Shown in pieces: positions 1 to 8,801 of a DNA stretch of 64,000 nucleotides. Origin of the DNA: an uncultured Bacteroidales bacterium (GTDB lineage Bacteria; Bacteroidota; Bacteroidia; Bacteroidales; UBA932); assembly GCA_949286415.1 (NCBI GenBank), contig CASEBV010000023.1, positions 62,001 through 126,000 of the forward strand, written 5' to 3'. A model generated the notes under the pieces. The model made no database searches and had not been told where the DNA came from. It saw only the letters and a program-made list of their open reading frames with translations. Numbering within the stretch: the first letter of the stretch is position 1; every line of letters starts with the position of its first letter. The translations under genes were made by a program, and so were the position numbers.

Positions 1-1136
1 ACATTCTTCTCTTTCATAAGCGCCCCAAACTCCCGGTACAGGTCAGCCGTGACTCCCAGCCCATAGAGCTGTCCGTCAAGAATCAATGCCGTACGGTAGA
101 TTCTGAACTTCTCCCCGAACAGCGAGCAGAAATCCTCAAGCGGAGCCTCAAGAAGCGGATAGACTGAAGGCAGAAGCTTCCCGGCCTTTGCTTTCGCGAA
201 CCACTGTTCATGATCAGATGCACGGGCCATGAATGCGGCCGTCGGGGCTTCGATGCAATCGCCCGGTCCGAGCTCTGCATAGCCGTACAAAATCTTCATG
301 AAGCCGTTTTTGAAGTCTTCAGGTCTGACGCCCGCATCTGCAAGAAGCCTGAGGATTTCTTCGGCCGATGATTTCACCGCATCTGCAAACTCACGGATTG
401 TCCTCCTGCAGGATTTCTTTATTTCGGCAAGCCTCTCCCTTGAATAGATTTTTTCTTCATCCACACCGAATTTCTCAACAAGCGCCCTGTGCTCGTCTGA
501 CTTAAGCCTTGAGGCAATGTACACCAGACTTGATTCAAGATTGTATTTCCCGTCTTGCTCTATCTGTTCCATCACACTGTCAGTCAGCCATTTCAGCTTA
601 AGCGTATCATTCTCGTCCAAAGAGTCAAGCACCCTGTCCACACTTTCAGACACGAGAGAATCCTTGTCCAGCTCCACCTGATATGAAGCGAACTGACCTA
701 TTTCCCTTGAAAACGCCCGGAGAGTCTGCTGGAAGAATCTGTCTATGGTACTTACAGAGAATGCGCTGTAGTCATGAAGAATGCTGCACAGCATGTCCGT
801 AGCGCACTCAGACAGGGAATCAAGGGTCACCGGCAGCCCCTTTCTTCCCGGAAGCTCCGTAATGAAGTCATCGGGGTCAATCTCCGCAGTTTCGGAAGCC
901 GGGAACATTGACGGCATAAAATATTTGAGATATCCCGACTGTTCCGGAGCCGTGGAGAGGATGAAGAGCTCTTTCATGATTCTGCTCTTCATCTCGTCCG
1001 TAGCCTTGTTGGTAAAAGTCACTGCAAGAATATGCTTGTAGGCATAGCGGTCCTGCTTCTTGAAAAGCAGGGTGATATATTTTCTGGCAAGGTTGAATGT
1101 CTTGCCGGAGCCGGCTGAAGCTTTCATCAATTCCAT
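1..1136 (-). CDS. AddA-like UvrD-family helicase/nuclease subunit (partial, runs off left edge)
   Basis: Only the first 378 codons are inside the window. The protein begins MELMKASAGSGKTFNLARKY, a Walker A motif (ASAGSGKT) placed at the extreme N-terminus as in AddA/RecB-type and Bacteroidetes UvrD-like exonuclease helicases. It continues with the helicase motif ILAVTFTNKATDEMKSR (motif Ia) and a region matching the AddA pattern FSVSTIDRFFQQTLRAFSRE. By family it should be the ATP-driven helicase partner of the AddB-like protein encoded just upstream (1452-4433) in double-strand-break processing. The start could be ATG at 1136 or ATG at 1127; both precede Walker A. Unlike most addB-addA pairs the two genes are separated by about 315 bases, filled by a tandem repeat, and the 1136 start lies inside a perfect inverted repeat. 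Confidence 0.85.
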   Translation of the reverse strand, partial: MELMKASAGSGKTFNLARKYITLLFKKQDRYAYKHILAVTFTNKATDEMKSRIMKELFILSTAPEQSGYLKYFMPSMFPASETAEIDPDDFITELPGRKGLPVTLDSLSECATDMLCSILHDYSAFSVSTIDRFFQQTLRAFSREIGQFASYQVELDKDSLVSESVDRVLDSLDENDTLKLKWLTDSVMEQIEQDGKYNLESSLVYIASRLKSDEHRALVEKFGVDEEKIYSRERLAEIKKSCRRTIREFADAVKSSAEEILRLLADAGVRPEDFKNGFMKILYGYAELGPGDCIEAPTAAFMARASDHEQWFAKAKAGKLLPSVYPLLEAPLEDFCSLFGEKFRIYRTALILDGQLYGLGVTADLYREFGALMKEKN

Positions 1137-1191
1137 ATCTGATACTCTCCTGTTTTATATTTTTTCAGAGGTGAGTATCAGATATGGAATT
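1129..1191 (-). promoter_or_regulatory. 19-bp perfect inverted repeat covering the helicase start codon
   Basis: Arms 1129-1147 and 1173-1191 are perfect reverse complements separated by 25 bases. The left arm contains the ATG at 1134-1136 of the AddA-like gene. In the minus-strand transcript the arm from the repeat element would pair with the translation start. The same right arm recurs at 1317-1335 in the second repeat copy. Whether the stem forms in RNA, or is just the scar of an inverted duplication, cannot be told from sequence. Confidence 0.75.
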
Positions 1192-1430
1192 CTGAATACC
1201 CCCTCCGCTGCGCGGTTTCCCCGGTGGGGAACGGCCCCTCCACCGCCTCCCGCCGGAGGCCCGTCGCGATTCCGCTCCTGTTCTTGTACTCTCCTATTTT
1301 ATATTTTCTCAGAGGTGAGTATCAGATATGGAATTCTGAATACCCCCTCCGCTGCGCGGTTTCCCCGGTGGGGAACGGCCCCTCCACCGCCTCCCGCCGG
1401 AGGCCCGTCGCGATTCCGCTCCTGTTCTTG
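1143..1430. repeat. 144-bp tandem repeat, two copies, hairpin-rich
   Basis: Copies occupy 1143-1286 and 1287-1430 and differ at only two positions, both in the AT-rich head. A further partial repeat of the junction sequence starts at 1431. Each unit has an AT-rich head, the arm GAGTATCAGATATGGAATT, then a GC-rich tail with two perfect hairpins, TTCCCC-ggt-GGGGAA and GCCTCC-cgcc-GGAGGC. Base composition is unlike the flanking genes. Open frames through it on the plus strand (1060-1581, 1224-2369) merely reflect the repeat and opposite-strand coding; no protein call is made. Confidence 0.9.
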
Positions 1431-1451
1431 TACTCTCCGATTCCGCTTCTG

Positions 1452-4433
1452 TTATCGGCCGCAGATGGCTTTGAAATCACAATATTGGCAAACGGACAAG
1501 TCTTCAGTGCGGCTGAACGGCTTGCTTATGTCAGAAATCTCATCAAGCAGGCCGGCCAGATGTCCCGACATGGCATCATAGAAAGACTTCCCGACTTCTG
1601 CCTGGGCCGGAGGTCCGCTGAACAGCTGGGCAGTAGAATAGACCGAGTCTATCACCCTGCGTCCATGGGACAGGCCGTTTTTTTCAAGCAGAAGGTCATA
1701 TATGAACAGTTGAAGCGCTATCTTAGGCTTGTCGGCAAACGGGCCGTCCCCGAAAAGCTTGTCCACAGCCTTTGTCCCGTCGGCTTCCGTTATCTGCATG
1801 TCCTCCTGATGGACTTTTCCGGTCTTGTAGTCCACGACGCGGATTTCGTCCGGGGCAAAACTGTCCATACGGTCGATATAGCCCTTGAAACGGAACCCTC
1901 CGAACTCACACTCAAGTCTTTTTTCAAGGCCGAGGATTTCAAATTCACCCGAACCTCTTGCCTCCAGCTGTTCCTTGTCCCGCTCTATGGTCTTGAGCAC
2001 ATATTTCACTATCACATCGCCGATGACAAGATTTCTTCCGGATACTTCCGGACTGTGGAGTTCTTCAAGCATCAGGTCCCAGACCATGGATTTGATTTCA
2101 GACATACTTCCTGCAAGAGACTCCAGATAATCCAGTCCGACAGTTGTCCTGCCGGAATACAGGCGCTGCATAACTCCGTGATAGACCTTTCCTATCATGG
2201 CGGCATCCATGGATTCGGACACTTCCGTTTCCGCAGAAAGCCCGAGCACGGACTGATAGTAGAATTTGGCAGGACACATGAGATAGTTCTGCAGGGCAGT
2301 CGCAGAAAGTACCCCGTCCTTTATGTGCCTGACATCATCAGCTGTCTTTTCTATCTCCATGGCCACTGAGCCTGCCTTAACCGGAGAAGAGGCAATATAT
2401 CTTTCCACAGGCAGACGGAAGTGATATTCCAGCTGACGGATATACCGGCTCTCTTCGCCTGACTTCATACCCTCGGTCCGGGAATCATACAGCATCCACA
2501 CATTCTCCGCCCGTGAAATCATCCTGTAGAAATAATATGCCCACACTGCATCCTGGAACTCATATGAAGGAAGTCCGAAGCCCCGTCTGAGTTCCGGAGG
2601 TATGAATGACGAACTGACATTCCTTCTCGGGAAAATGCCTTCGTTGGCGGAAAGTATGACAAGATTCCTGAAATCCAGAGCCCTGGTCTCAAGCGGCCCC
2701 ATTATCTGAAGCCCCTTCAGAGGCTCTCCATTGAAAGGAACGGACACACCGGCAAGCAGCTGCTCCAGAATCCGCATGTAGGTCATCGGCTTGACATGAA
2801 GCGAGATTGCCCTGAGTCTGGACACATTCATCCAGTATTCCTTGGCAAATGTCACCTCAACCGACATGTCAACATCTTCCGCAAGTGCAGATGCCACGAA
2901 AGCAGCCACTTTGAGCTGATGTCCGGCAAGCGCATCAACCTGCGCTCCGTCCGGCACATTGAGATCATGCAGCACAGGAGTAAACAGCAGATCAAGAAGC
3001 GGAGTCCCCGACAAATCTTTACGCGAAATATACGTGCGCACCTCAGATTTGATTTTCCTGACTGCCTCCCGGTCATCTGCCGTCATTATTTTTCTGAAAA
3101 TGGCATCGGAGAAAAGTGTCCATACCGGCTTATAATAGAACAATTCATCGCTCTGCCCAGAGGATGAGCGGGATGGACGGATATACATCTGGACGGCAGT
3201 CACCGCATTCATGAATGTATGGAACGCGCTGCCGGCCATAGGATATCCCATGGTGACATTAATGTCAGTGATGTCAGGCGGTATGGTATTCAGCAGCGGC
3301 ATGAGAAGTGTCTCGTCGGGAAGAACCACGGCGCAGTCATCAGGAGTCACACCCTCTTCAGCCATTGCAGAGGAAAGTATCTGCGGAATCTGCTTTACCT
3401 GTCCTACGGAAGAGGGCACACTCATTATCCTGATATGCGGAATGCCGAGACCGCCTTCATCCCATTCGTATTTCTGCGGAAATTCCCGCACATTCTCTTC
3501 CATGAAAAGGGACGACCTGTTACGCCTGTCCCGGATCATTTTTCCTGAATAATCCCAGCAGAATTCAGCCATCCCGCGGTCCCGCATTCTGCGCAAGACA
3601 GTCTTTTCGCATTCATTGAGGGCATTCAGCCCCACAAAGACATATTTCTCACTCCTCGGGAATACAGCCTGCAGCCTTTCGGCAAAATCTTCTGCGCCGT
3701 TTCCGGAAATCAGTTCTGCAATATCCCTGTATACCATCCCCTCATATGCCTCGCCTTTTTCCTTCAGGCGACTGCGGAAAGATGTATACAAAGGATACAG
3801 TATGTTCCATATCATCAGGAAACGCTCCTTTACATTCGGATTGTCCGAGTCCAGATGCACCGTAAGCCTGCCGCTCCTGTCATTGAAATGGCTCACGAAT
3901 CCCTCAATTGCCTGCCTCTGCCTCTCGCTGAGATACGAGAATGTATCCTGCATCTCCTTGTAGTCCGATACATTGGTGAAAATCTGCTTCGGGTCCACGA
4001 GATATTTGTCCACATCATTGAAATCCCCGAGAATCACATCCCCCCAGAATATGAATTCGTCCAATGGTTCAGCCTTTCTGTTCAATGCCTTGTAGCATTC
4101 GTACAGTTCAAGAAGCAGTGTCACCCTGTCAGTAACGGCGACATCATATACCTTATAGAAGAAATCGTTGACGGTCAGCATCTCCGGAGCTATGATCGGC
4201 ACTGGAGCACCCTGCCCCGGAACAGGACCGGAACACGGGCCTGAAGCGGGGCCTGAAACGGAATCGCCGGACATTCTGTCTTCAGCCGCCGAAGAAAATG
4301 CCTCGGACAAGGCCGCAGCCAGATGTTTGCGGAAAAACACAAGCGACCTGCGGTTCGGAAAGATAAAACACTTTCCGGACACATCCCCTTCAGCAAGGAA
4401 TTTTTCTGCCGCCTGTCTTAAAAAAGGTTTCAT
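1452..4433 (-). CDS. AddB-like PD-(D/E)XK nuclease/inactivated helicase
   Basis: A 993-residue protein of AddB type. Near the N-terminus it has the typical CFIFPNRRSLVFFRKHL stretch. The C-terminal third holds a RecB-type nuclease: a cysteine in LMCPAKFYYQ (about residue 724), the nuclease core RVVDYKTGK (about residue 869), and the terminal CQYCDFKAIC (Cys982, Cys985, Cys991). These four cysteines match the iron-sulfur staple of AddB-family nucleases. It should act with the AddA-like helicase downstream on the same strand to resect DNA ends ahead of RecA loading. The start at 4433 gives MKPFLRQAAEKFL; no better start is evident. Length fits Bacteroidetes members. The stop sits 21 bases before the tandem repeat element. 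Confidence 0.88.
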   Translation of the reverse strand: MKPFLRQAAEKFLAEGDVSGKCFIFPNRRSLVFFRKHLAAALSEAFSSAAEDRMSGDSVSGPASGPCSGPVPGQGAPVPIIAPEMLTVNDFFYKVYDVAVTDRVTLLLELYECYKALNRKAEPLDEFIFWGDVILGDFNDVDKYLVDPKQIFTNVSDYKEMQDTFSYLSERQRQAIEGFVSHFNDRSGRLTVHLDSDNPNVKERFLMIWNILYPLYTSFRSRLKEKGEAYEGMVYRDIAELISGNGAEDFAERLQAVFPRSEKYVFVGLNALNECEKTVLRRMRDRGMAEFCWDYSGKMIRDRRNRSSLFMEENVREFPQKYEWDEGGLGIPHIRIMSVPSSVGQVKQIPQILSSAMAEEGVTPDDCAVVLPDETLLMPLLNTIPPDITDINVTMGYPMAGSAFHTFMNAVTAVQMYIRPSRSSSGQSDELFYYKPVWTLFSDAIFRKIMTADDREAVRKIKSEVRTYISRKDLSGTPLLDLLFTPVLHDLNVPDGAQVDALAGHQLKVAAFVASALAEDVDMSVEVTFAKEYWMNVSRLRAISLHVKPMTYMRILEQLLAGVSVPFNGEPLKGLQIMGPLETRALDFRNLVILSANEGIFPRRNVSSSFIPPELRRGFGLPSYEFQDAVWAYYFYRMISRAENVWMLYDSRTEGMKSGEESRYIRQLEYHFRLPVERYIASSPVKAGSVAMEIEKTADDVRHIKDGVLSATALQNYLMCPAKFYYQSVLGLSAETEVSESMDAAMIGKVYHGVMQRLYSGRTTVGLDYLESLAGSMSEIKSMVWDLMLEELHSPEVSGRNLVIGDVIVKYVLKTIERDKEQLEARGSGEFEILGLEKRLECEFGGFRFKGYIDRMDSFAPDEIRVVDYKTGKVHQEDMQITEADGTKAVDKLFGDGPFADKPKIALQLFIYDLLLEKNGLSHGRRVIDSVYSTAQLFSGPPAQAEVGKSFYDAMSGHLAGLLDEISDISKPFSRTEDLSVCQYCDFKAICGR

Positions 4434-4548
4434 AAATCTGTCCTGTCAAATAGTCAAATAAACTGTCAAAGACATAATCTTTATTTCAGGCAAAATTAAG
4501 TCAGGATTGTGCCAAACCGCTGCACAATTCATTTTTTCAGAAAAAATT

Positions 4549-6408
4549 TCAGAAAGGGAAAAGAAGCGGCAGGACTATGACCATGACAATCCCCATAATT
4601 ATCTGCAAGGGCAGGCCGACTTTAATATAATCCATGAAAGAATATTGTCCGGCCGGCATCACAAGGGCATTGGGCGGTGTCGAAAACGGGGATGCAAAGC
4701 ACATGCTCGCTCCAACCGTGACGGCAAACAGGAACGGCACAGGACTTACTCCGAGCTGCATGGCACTCTGCAGGGCTATCGGAGCCATCAGGACTGCCGT
4801 CACCGTGTTGCTTATGAACATCGTCATCAGAGAAGCCGTGAAATAAATTCCGGCAAGCAGCGCCACAGGCCCGAAATCGCCGAGACCGCTGACGAGGGCT
4901 CCCGACAAATACGCAGACACCCCAGTCTTCTCAAGAGCAAGAGACATCGGAAGCATTGCGGCAAAGAGCACGATTGTCTCCCACTTGATGGTCTTGTAGG
5001 CAGCCTCCACATTCCTGAAGCATCCGGTAAGTACCATCAGCATCGCGGCAATCATCACCGCTGTCACCGGCGCAACAGGTATAAAATCAAAAACCATCAT
5101 CGACACCATGAGAATCAGAATCACAGCAGCCACAGGAGCCTTATAATCAAGGGTAACCTTCGCAGCTTCTTCAAGAGGCTGGCCGAGCACCACCCACTCG
5201 GTATCTTCATGGCTCAGCCTGGCTATGTCCGCCCAGGCCCCCTGCACAAGCAGCACATCGGCATTGTGCATCTTCACATCGCCAAGATCATGCAGTATAT
5301 ACTCATTCTTGCGCCGGATGCCAAGCACATTCACATTGAACTTGTCCCTGAAGCCTGCCTCCTTCACGGTGCTGTTTATCATATTGGACGATGGCATAAG
5401 TACTATTTCCGCTATGCCGATGTCATAGAAAGCCAAAGTCCGCCCCGAACCTGAAGCCTGCTCTGTCGTATGTCCGTCAATCATCTCCATCCCGTATTCC
5501 CTGGCAAATCTGTCAACATCGTCGACATTCCCTGACACATACAGCACATCACCTTCCTTTATCATAGTATCAGCCGAAGCAAGTGTCTGAGTCACAGTCT
5601 TGAGGAATCTGTGCTGTGAAGTCTCCCCCCGTCTGACCTCAAGGATATTCAGTCCGTATTGTCTTCTCAGGTCAAGTTCCATGACGGTCTTCCCGTCCGC
5701 CCGACCGCCGTCCTTTGCCCGCAGGCGGAACAGATTGTCCGACAGCCCGTACTCATTCACCAGCTGGTTCAGAGTCTTTCCTGCCTGCACACGGTCCTTC
5801 TTCTTGCCTTTCTTGGACAGAAAAATCCTGGACAGCGGCATCAGCACCAATATTCCAACTGCCAGACACACCAGACCGACCGGAAGAAAAGAAAAGAACG
5901 AAAGAGGCTCATAACCGGCCCCTGTCAGAGTATCCTGAATGATAAGGTTCGGCGGAGTACCGATCAGCGTCATCATTCCGCCCATGCTGCTTGCAAAGGC
6001 CAGAGGCATCAGCAGCCGTCCCGGGCTTGTCCCCGCATTATACGCAAGGCTCACCACAATCGGCAGCATAAGAGCCACAGTCCCCGTATTGCTCACAAAA
6101 GCCCCGATGAACCCAGTAACCAGCATCACCAGCAGGAAAAGTCTGGTCTCGCTGCTGCCAGCCAGCTTCAGAATCTTCGAACTTATCATCTTGGCAAGCC
6201 CCGTCTGGAAAATCGCGCCTCCCACCACGAACAAGCCTATCATCATTATGACCACCTGATTGGAAAATCCGGACAAAGCCTCCTCCGGTGTCAATATCTG
6301 AAAAATGAGAAGGGCAAGCAACGAACACAGAGCCACAATGTCCGACCTGAACTTCCCGGACACGAAGAAAGCCGCCGCCAACACAAGGATAACAATGGTA
6401 ATCCACAT
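4549..6408 (-). CDS. SLC13-family anion/dicarboxylate transporter with TrkA-C (RCK_C) domains
   Basis: A 619-residue integral membrane protein. About six hydrophobic segments in residues 1-200 and another set in residues 400-619 flank a soluble middle of two RCK_C-like domains (around 205-290 and 300-385). Family signatures are visible: FVSNTGTVALMLPI and SNTVTAVLMAPIAL (the paired SNT motifs of the DASS/ArsB superfamily) and LIGTPPNLIIQ and FSTPPNALVM after the hairpin loops. Members import sulfate, dicarboxylates or related anions with sodium or protons; the substrate here cannot be assigned. It stands alone, divergent from the tRNA-Met region, with repeated CCGGACA motifs upstream. Confidence 0.85.
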   Translation of the reverse strand: MWITIVILVLAAAFFVSGKFRSDIVALCSLLALLIFQILTPEEALSGFSNQVVIMMIGLFVVGGAIFQTGLAKMISSKILKLAGSSETRLFLLVMLVTGFIGAFVSNTGTVALMLPIVVSLAYNAGTSPGRLLMPLAFASSMGGMMTLIGTPPNLIIQDTLTGAGYEPLSFFSFLPVGLVCLAVGILVLMPLSRIFLSKKGKKKDRVQAGKTLNQLVNEYGLSDNLFRLRAKDGGRADGKTVMELDLRRQYGLNILEVRRGETSQHRFLKTVTQTLASADTMIKEGDVLYVSGNVDDVDRFAREYGMEMIDGHTTEQASGSGRTLAFYDIGIAEIVLMPSSNMINSTVKEAGFRDKFNVNVLGIRRKNEYILHDLGDVKMHNADVLLVQGAWADIARLSHEDTEWVVLGQPLEEAAKVTLDYKAPVAAVILILMVSMMVFDFIPVAPVTAVMIAAMLMVLTGCFRNVEAAYKTIKWETIVLFAAMLPMSLALEKTGVSAYLSGALVSGLGDFGPVALLAGIYFTASLMTMFISNTVTAVLMAPIALQSAMQLGVSPVPFLFAVTVGASMCFASPFSTPPNALVMPAGQYSFMDYIKVGLPLQIIMGIVMVIVLPLLFPF

Positions 6409-6481
6409 ATTCCGTAAAATATTATATATGATTATATATCTGTCTGTTCCGGTTTTGACTGTCTGAATACATGATCATAAT

Positions 6482-6554
6482 TATCCGGACAAACAATAAA
6501 TGCACACTATCCGGACAATCGATGCGACCGGACAGAAAACAGACAACCGGAACA
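6482..6554. promoter_or_regulatory. Cluster of CCGGACA motifs upstream of the SLC13 gene
   Basis: TATCCGGACAA occurs at 6482-6492 and 6508-6518, 26 bases apart; CCGGACA recurs at 6528-6534 and a one-base variant CCGGAACA at 6547-6554. They lie 75-150 bases upstream of the transporter start, in the 328-base stretch between it and tRNA-Met. This spacing suits a regulator binding on similar helix faces, but no regulator is encoded nearby. Nothing else was recognised in 6409-6690. Confidence 0.35.
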
Positions 6555-6694
6555 TACAAATTTAGCAAAATAATCCTATATCAATACAATTTGGCTCCGC
6601 ATTTTCTATGATTTGCTCTGACATGCTCTGACTGTTGCACTTCGGTGTTGAATCCATAAATACACAGCAAAAAAAGCAAAAACACAGAAAAAAT

Positions 6695-6725
6695 TTTGCA
6701 GATATAAAAATTATCCATACATTTG
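6695..6725 (+). promoter_or_regulatory. Bacteroidetes -33/-7 promoter for initiator tRNA
   Basis: TTTG at 6695-6698, exactly 19 bases, then TACATTTG at 6718-6725. This matches the Bacteroides consensus TTTG-N19-TAnnTTTG completely and ends 11 bases before the tRNA. Confidence 0.75.
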
Positions 6726-6736
6726 CAGTCCAATAC

Positions 6737-6809
6737 CGCGGGGTAGAGCAGTTGGTAGCTCGTCGGGCTCATAACCCGGAGGCCGGAGGTTCGAGTCCTT
6801 CCCCCGCTA
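6737..6809 (+). tRNA. tRNA-fMet (CAT), initiator
   Basis: A 73-base cloverleaf: acceptor CGCGGGG/CCCCGCT, D-arm GAGC/GCTC, anticodon arm TCGGG-CTCATAA-CCCGG with anticodon CAT, T-arm GGAGG-TTCGAGT-CCTTC, discriminator A at 6809. The unpaired C1-T72 end and the three consecutive G:C pairs in the anticodon stem are initiator hallmarks. CCA is not encoded. It is immediately followed by a hairpin and an integrase gene, as is common for tRNA genes used as attachment sites. Confidence 0.95.
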
Positions 6810-6813
6810 CAAA

Positions 6814-6852
6814 AATGCCGCAACTTCTTTCAAATCAAAGAGTTGCGGCATT
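6814..6852 (+). terminator. Strong hairpin after tRNA-fMet
   Basis: Arms AATGCCGCAACT (6814-6825) and AGTTGCGGCATT (6841-6852) pair perfectly, with CTTT/AAAG extending the stem inward. There is no clear T-run after it, so it may serve for tRNA 3' processing or as a weak terminator. Confidence 0.5.
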
Positions 6853-6942
6853 AATTGCAAAAAGAGTGCGCCAGATTTGCGCCAAAAATTTTTTCAAACC
6901 TTGGAGGTCACCACGGCTGCTGCCGGATGCCCTTCAAAAAAA

Positions 6943-8118
6943 ATGTCTGTTCAAAAAAAGGTATCTCTCCGGACGATTACAGGGTACACCCCCGCAAGGC
7001 TCATCACCGGCAAGCGCTGGTATGTCGAGTTCTATGCCTATGACCCGGAACTCCAGTCCCTGCACCGCAAGCGCGTCGCGATTCCCCCGATGAAACCATC
7101 AATGGCAAGACGGAAGTATGCCGCAGATGTCGCAGCAGAAATCAATGCCAAATTGTCCAAGGGATGGAATCCGTTCCTTGCCCTGACCAATCCCAACAGT
7201 TATGTACTGTTCAGAGATGTATGCGAAAAGTATTTCAGATATCTGTACAAACTCACCGAGGACGGCATCATGAGGATAAAGACCTACAATGGCTATACCT
7301 CCTTCCTGAATGTGTTCTCCGCCTGGAATGACAGGCAGGAGCGCCCCGTGAACTACATCTACCAGTTGAAAAGCGAGGTCGTGTCCGACTTCCTTGACCA
7401 TATATGGATGGATGAGGGCAAGTCCGCCAGGACAAGGGACAACTATCTCGGGTGGTTCCGTTCGTTCGCGGCATGGCTTCTTGAAAAGAAGTATGTCAAT
7501 GAAGACTTCACGGCCGGCATGACGACAGTCCAAGGCAAGAGGAAGTGCGAGAAGAACAGGACGGTCATCCCCAAGGATGTCATGCTCAAAATCCGTGAAT
7601 ACTGCGAACTGCACAACAGGCATTTCCTCCTTGCCTGCTATATCGAGTACTACTGTTTCATAAGGCCGAAGGAGATGAGTCATATCCGCATCCGTGACAT
7701 CTCCGTGAAGAACGGGACCATTGCCATAAGTGCCGAGGTCTCCAAGAACCGGAGGGCTGCAGTGGTCACGCTGCCGGACTGCGTGGTGAGGCTGATGCTG
7801 GATCTCGGAGTGCTGAATGCCCCCGGCGACTGGTATCTGTTCAGCGACGGCTTTGTCCCCGGCCGGAAATACCATCCGGCGAAGCATTTCGGGGACTTCT
7901 GGACCCTCAAGATGAAAAAGGCGCTGGGGCTGCCTGCCCAGTACAAGTTCTATTCACTCAAGGATACCGGCATCACTGACCTGATCAGAGCCAACACTGA
8001 CCTGCTTTCTGTCCGGGACCAGGCCAGACACCATTCCCTACAGATGACAGACCTGTATACCCCTCTTGAATCCCGTGAGGCCAACGAGACCATCCGCCAT
8101 CACGAGTCGTATTTTTAA
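6943..8118 (+). CDS. Tyrosine recombinase/integrase (divergent, Bacteroidetes mobile-element type)
   Basis: Site-specific integrase of 391 residues from the ATG at 6943 (MSVQKKVSL); the frame stays open back to a TTG at 6877, a less likely start. The C-terminal catalytic domain shows Arg241 in CFIRPKEM, Lys268 in EVSKNRR, the box-III histidine region RHHSLQMTD and the nucleophile Tyr372 in LYTPLE. The canonical HxxR box is replaced by YSLK (337-340, in FYSLKDTGITDL), so the second arginine is a lysine and the histidine is missing. The N-terminal half carries an Arm-type domain (about 15-75) and a SAM-like core-binding domain (about 88-185). It lies right after tRNA-fMet and probably inserted, or once inserted, the small block up to about 9.75 kb. 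Confidence 0.85.
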   Translation: MSVQKKVSLRTITGYTPARLITGKRWYVEFYAYDPELQSLHRKRVAIPPMKPSMARRKYAADVAAEINAKLSKGWNPFLALTNPNSYVLFRDVCEKYFRYLYKLTEDGIMRIKTYNGYTSFLNVFSAWNDRQERPVNYIYQLKSEVVSDFLDHIWMDEGKSARTRDNYLGWFRSFAAWLLEKKYVNEDFTAGMTTVQGKRKCEKNRTVIPKDVMLKIREYCELHNRHFLLACYIEYYCFIRPKEMSHIRIRDISVKNGTIAISAEVSKNRRAAVVTLPDCVVRLMLDLGVLNAPGDWYLFSDGFVPGRKYHPAKHFGDFWTLKMKKALGLPAQYKFYSLKDTGITDLIRANTDLLSVRDQARHHSLQMTDLYTPLESREANETIRHHESYF

Positions 8119-8181
8119 GAAAAAAGGGCGACCAGGAGGCCGCCCCACGCAAGACATATTGCAAGTGTCATTAAAAAACAA

Positions 8182-8574
8182 TTATGAAATGCGTATTGAT
8201 GACAATTTCCCGCCTATGTCCTTCAGGGCATAGTTGAGAGTCTCTATTTCCTCGGGCGTGAACCGTGCCGGCTTGCCGTTCACATTCAGCCCGTTTATCC
8301 TCTGGTACAGCCAGGCCCGGGTCTTGTTGAAATAGGTCTTGGCTATGTATGCAAGGGATATCGAAGGAAGCACATCCTGAAGTTGCTCCCGTATCGCCAT
8401 TTCGGCAAGTTCGGCCCTGTCCTCCTTTACCTGCTCAAGAGCCAGACGGGCTACGGCCTCGGCATCTTTTTCACAGAGACGGGCAATTTCCTCACTTACG
8501 GCATCGCGTTCCTTCTGGGTCCTCGCATTGGTGTGCCTTTCCCGCAAGGCATCCAACTGTTCTTTCGTTATCAT
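8182..8574 (-). CDS. DUF5053-type protein
   Basis: A 130-residue protein opening MITKEQLDALRERH, followed by a charged helical segment and the more conserved half with ISLAYIAKTYFNKTRAWLYQ and NGLNVNGKPARFTPEE. I recognise this pattern from DUF5053 proteins, which are common in Bacteroides-group mobile elements; their function is unknown. The YFNKTRAWLYQRINGL segment resembles a small DNA-binding helix-turn-helix but this is inference. It follows the 53-residue ORF on the same strand, 41 bases apart, with a hairpin in the gap, and both seem to be driven from the promoter at 8802-8832. Confidence 0.7.
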   Translation of the reverse strand: MITKEQLDALRERHTNARTQKERDAVSEEIARLCEKDAEAVARLALEQVKEDRAELAEMAIREQLQDVLPSISLAYIAKTYFNKTRAWLYQRINGLNVNGKPARFTPEEIETLNYALKDIGGKLSSIRIS

Positions 8575-8591
8575 GTCTCAATATTTTTTAT

Positions 8592-8609
8592 CCCCGCCAG
8601 ATGGCGGGG
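8592..8609. other. CCCCGCC-GGCGGGG hairpin between small ORFs
   Basis: Perfect 7-bp stem (8592-8598 with 8603-8609) and an AGAT loop, lying between the 53-residue ORF and the DUF5053 gene. The minus-strand transcript is not followed by a T-run, so it is more likely an mRNA processing or stability element than a terminator. Confidence 0.5.
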
Positions 8610-8615
8610 CTTGTT

Positions 8616-8777
8616 TTACTTCCATGCTTTCAGGTCTTCCACCAGTCTGTTAACCTCCTCCTCAAAATAGGCAAGTGCCTGTCTGGCGTTTTCCCTTGTC
8701 TGCAATTCCCTGCAGAGTTCGAGATAATAGAGAAGTCTTTTTTCTTTCTCCTTGATCTCCTTGGTTTTCTTTCTCAT
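8616..8777 (-). CDS. 53-residue basic/acidic helical protein, unknown function
   Basis: ATG at 8775-8777, TAA at 8616-8618. The product starts MRKKTKEIKEKEKRLLYYLE and ends EEEVNRLVEDLKAWK; it is almost entirely charged helix and probably a short coiled coil. I do not recognise a family. It has an exact-consensus promoter 25 bases upstream and precedes the DUF5053 gene, so the two likely form one unit of the integrated element. The support is the promoter, the position and normal codon use; it is below the size usually called. Confidence 0.6.
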   Translation of the reverse strand: MRKKTKEIKEKEKRLLYYLELCRELQTRENARQALAYFEEEVNRLVEDLKAWK

Positions 8778-8801
8778 TCCTGTTGTTTTTTAATGACAGC
8801 A

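Noticed and set aside
1060-2369. Plus-strand ORFs of 173 and 381 residues spanning the 144-bp repeats
   Set aside because: The encoded peptide is the repeat unit read twice with continuation opposite to the AddB-like gene. Composition and a proline-rich repeated block show it is a shadow, not a protein.
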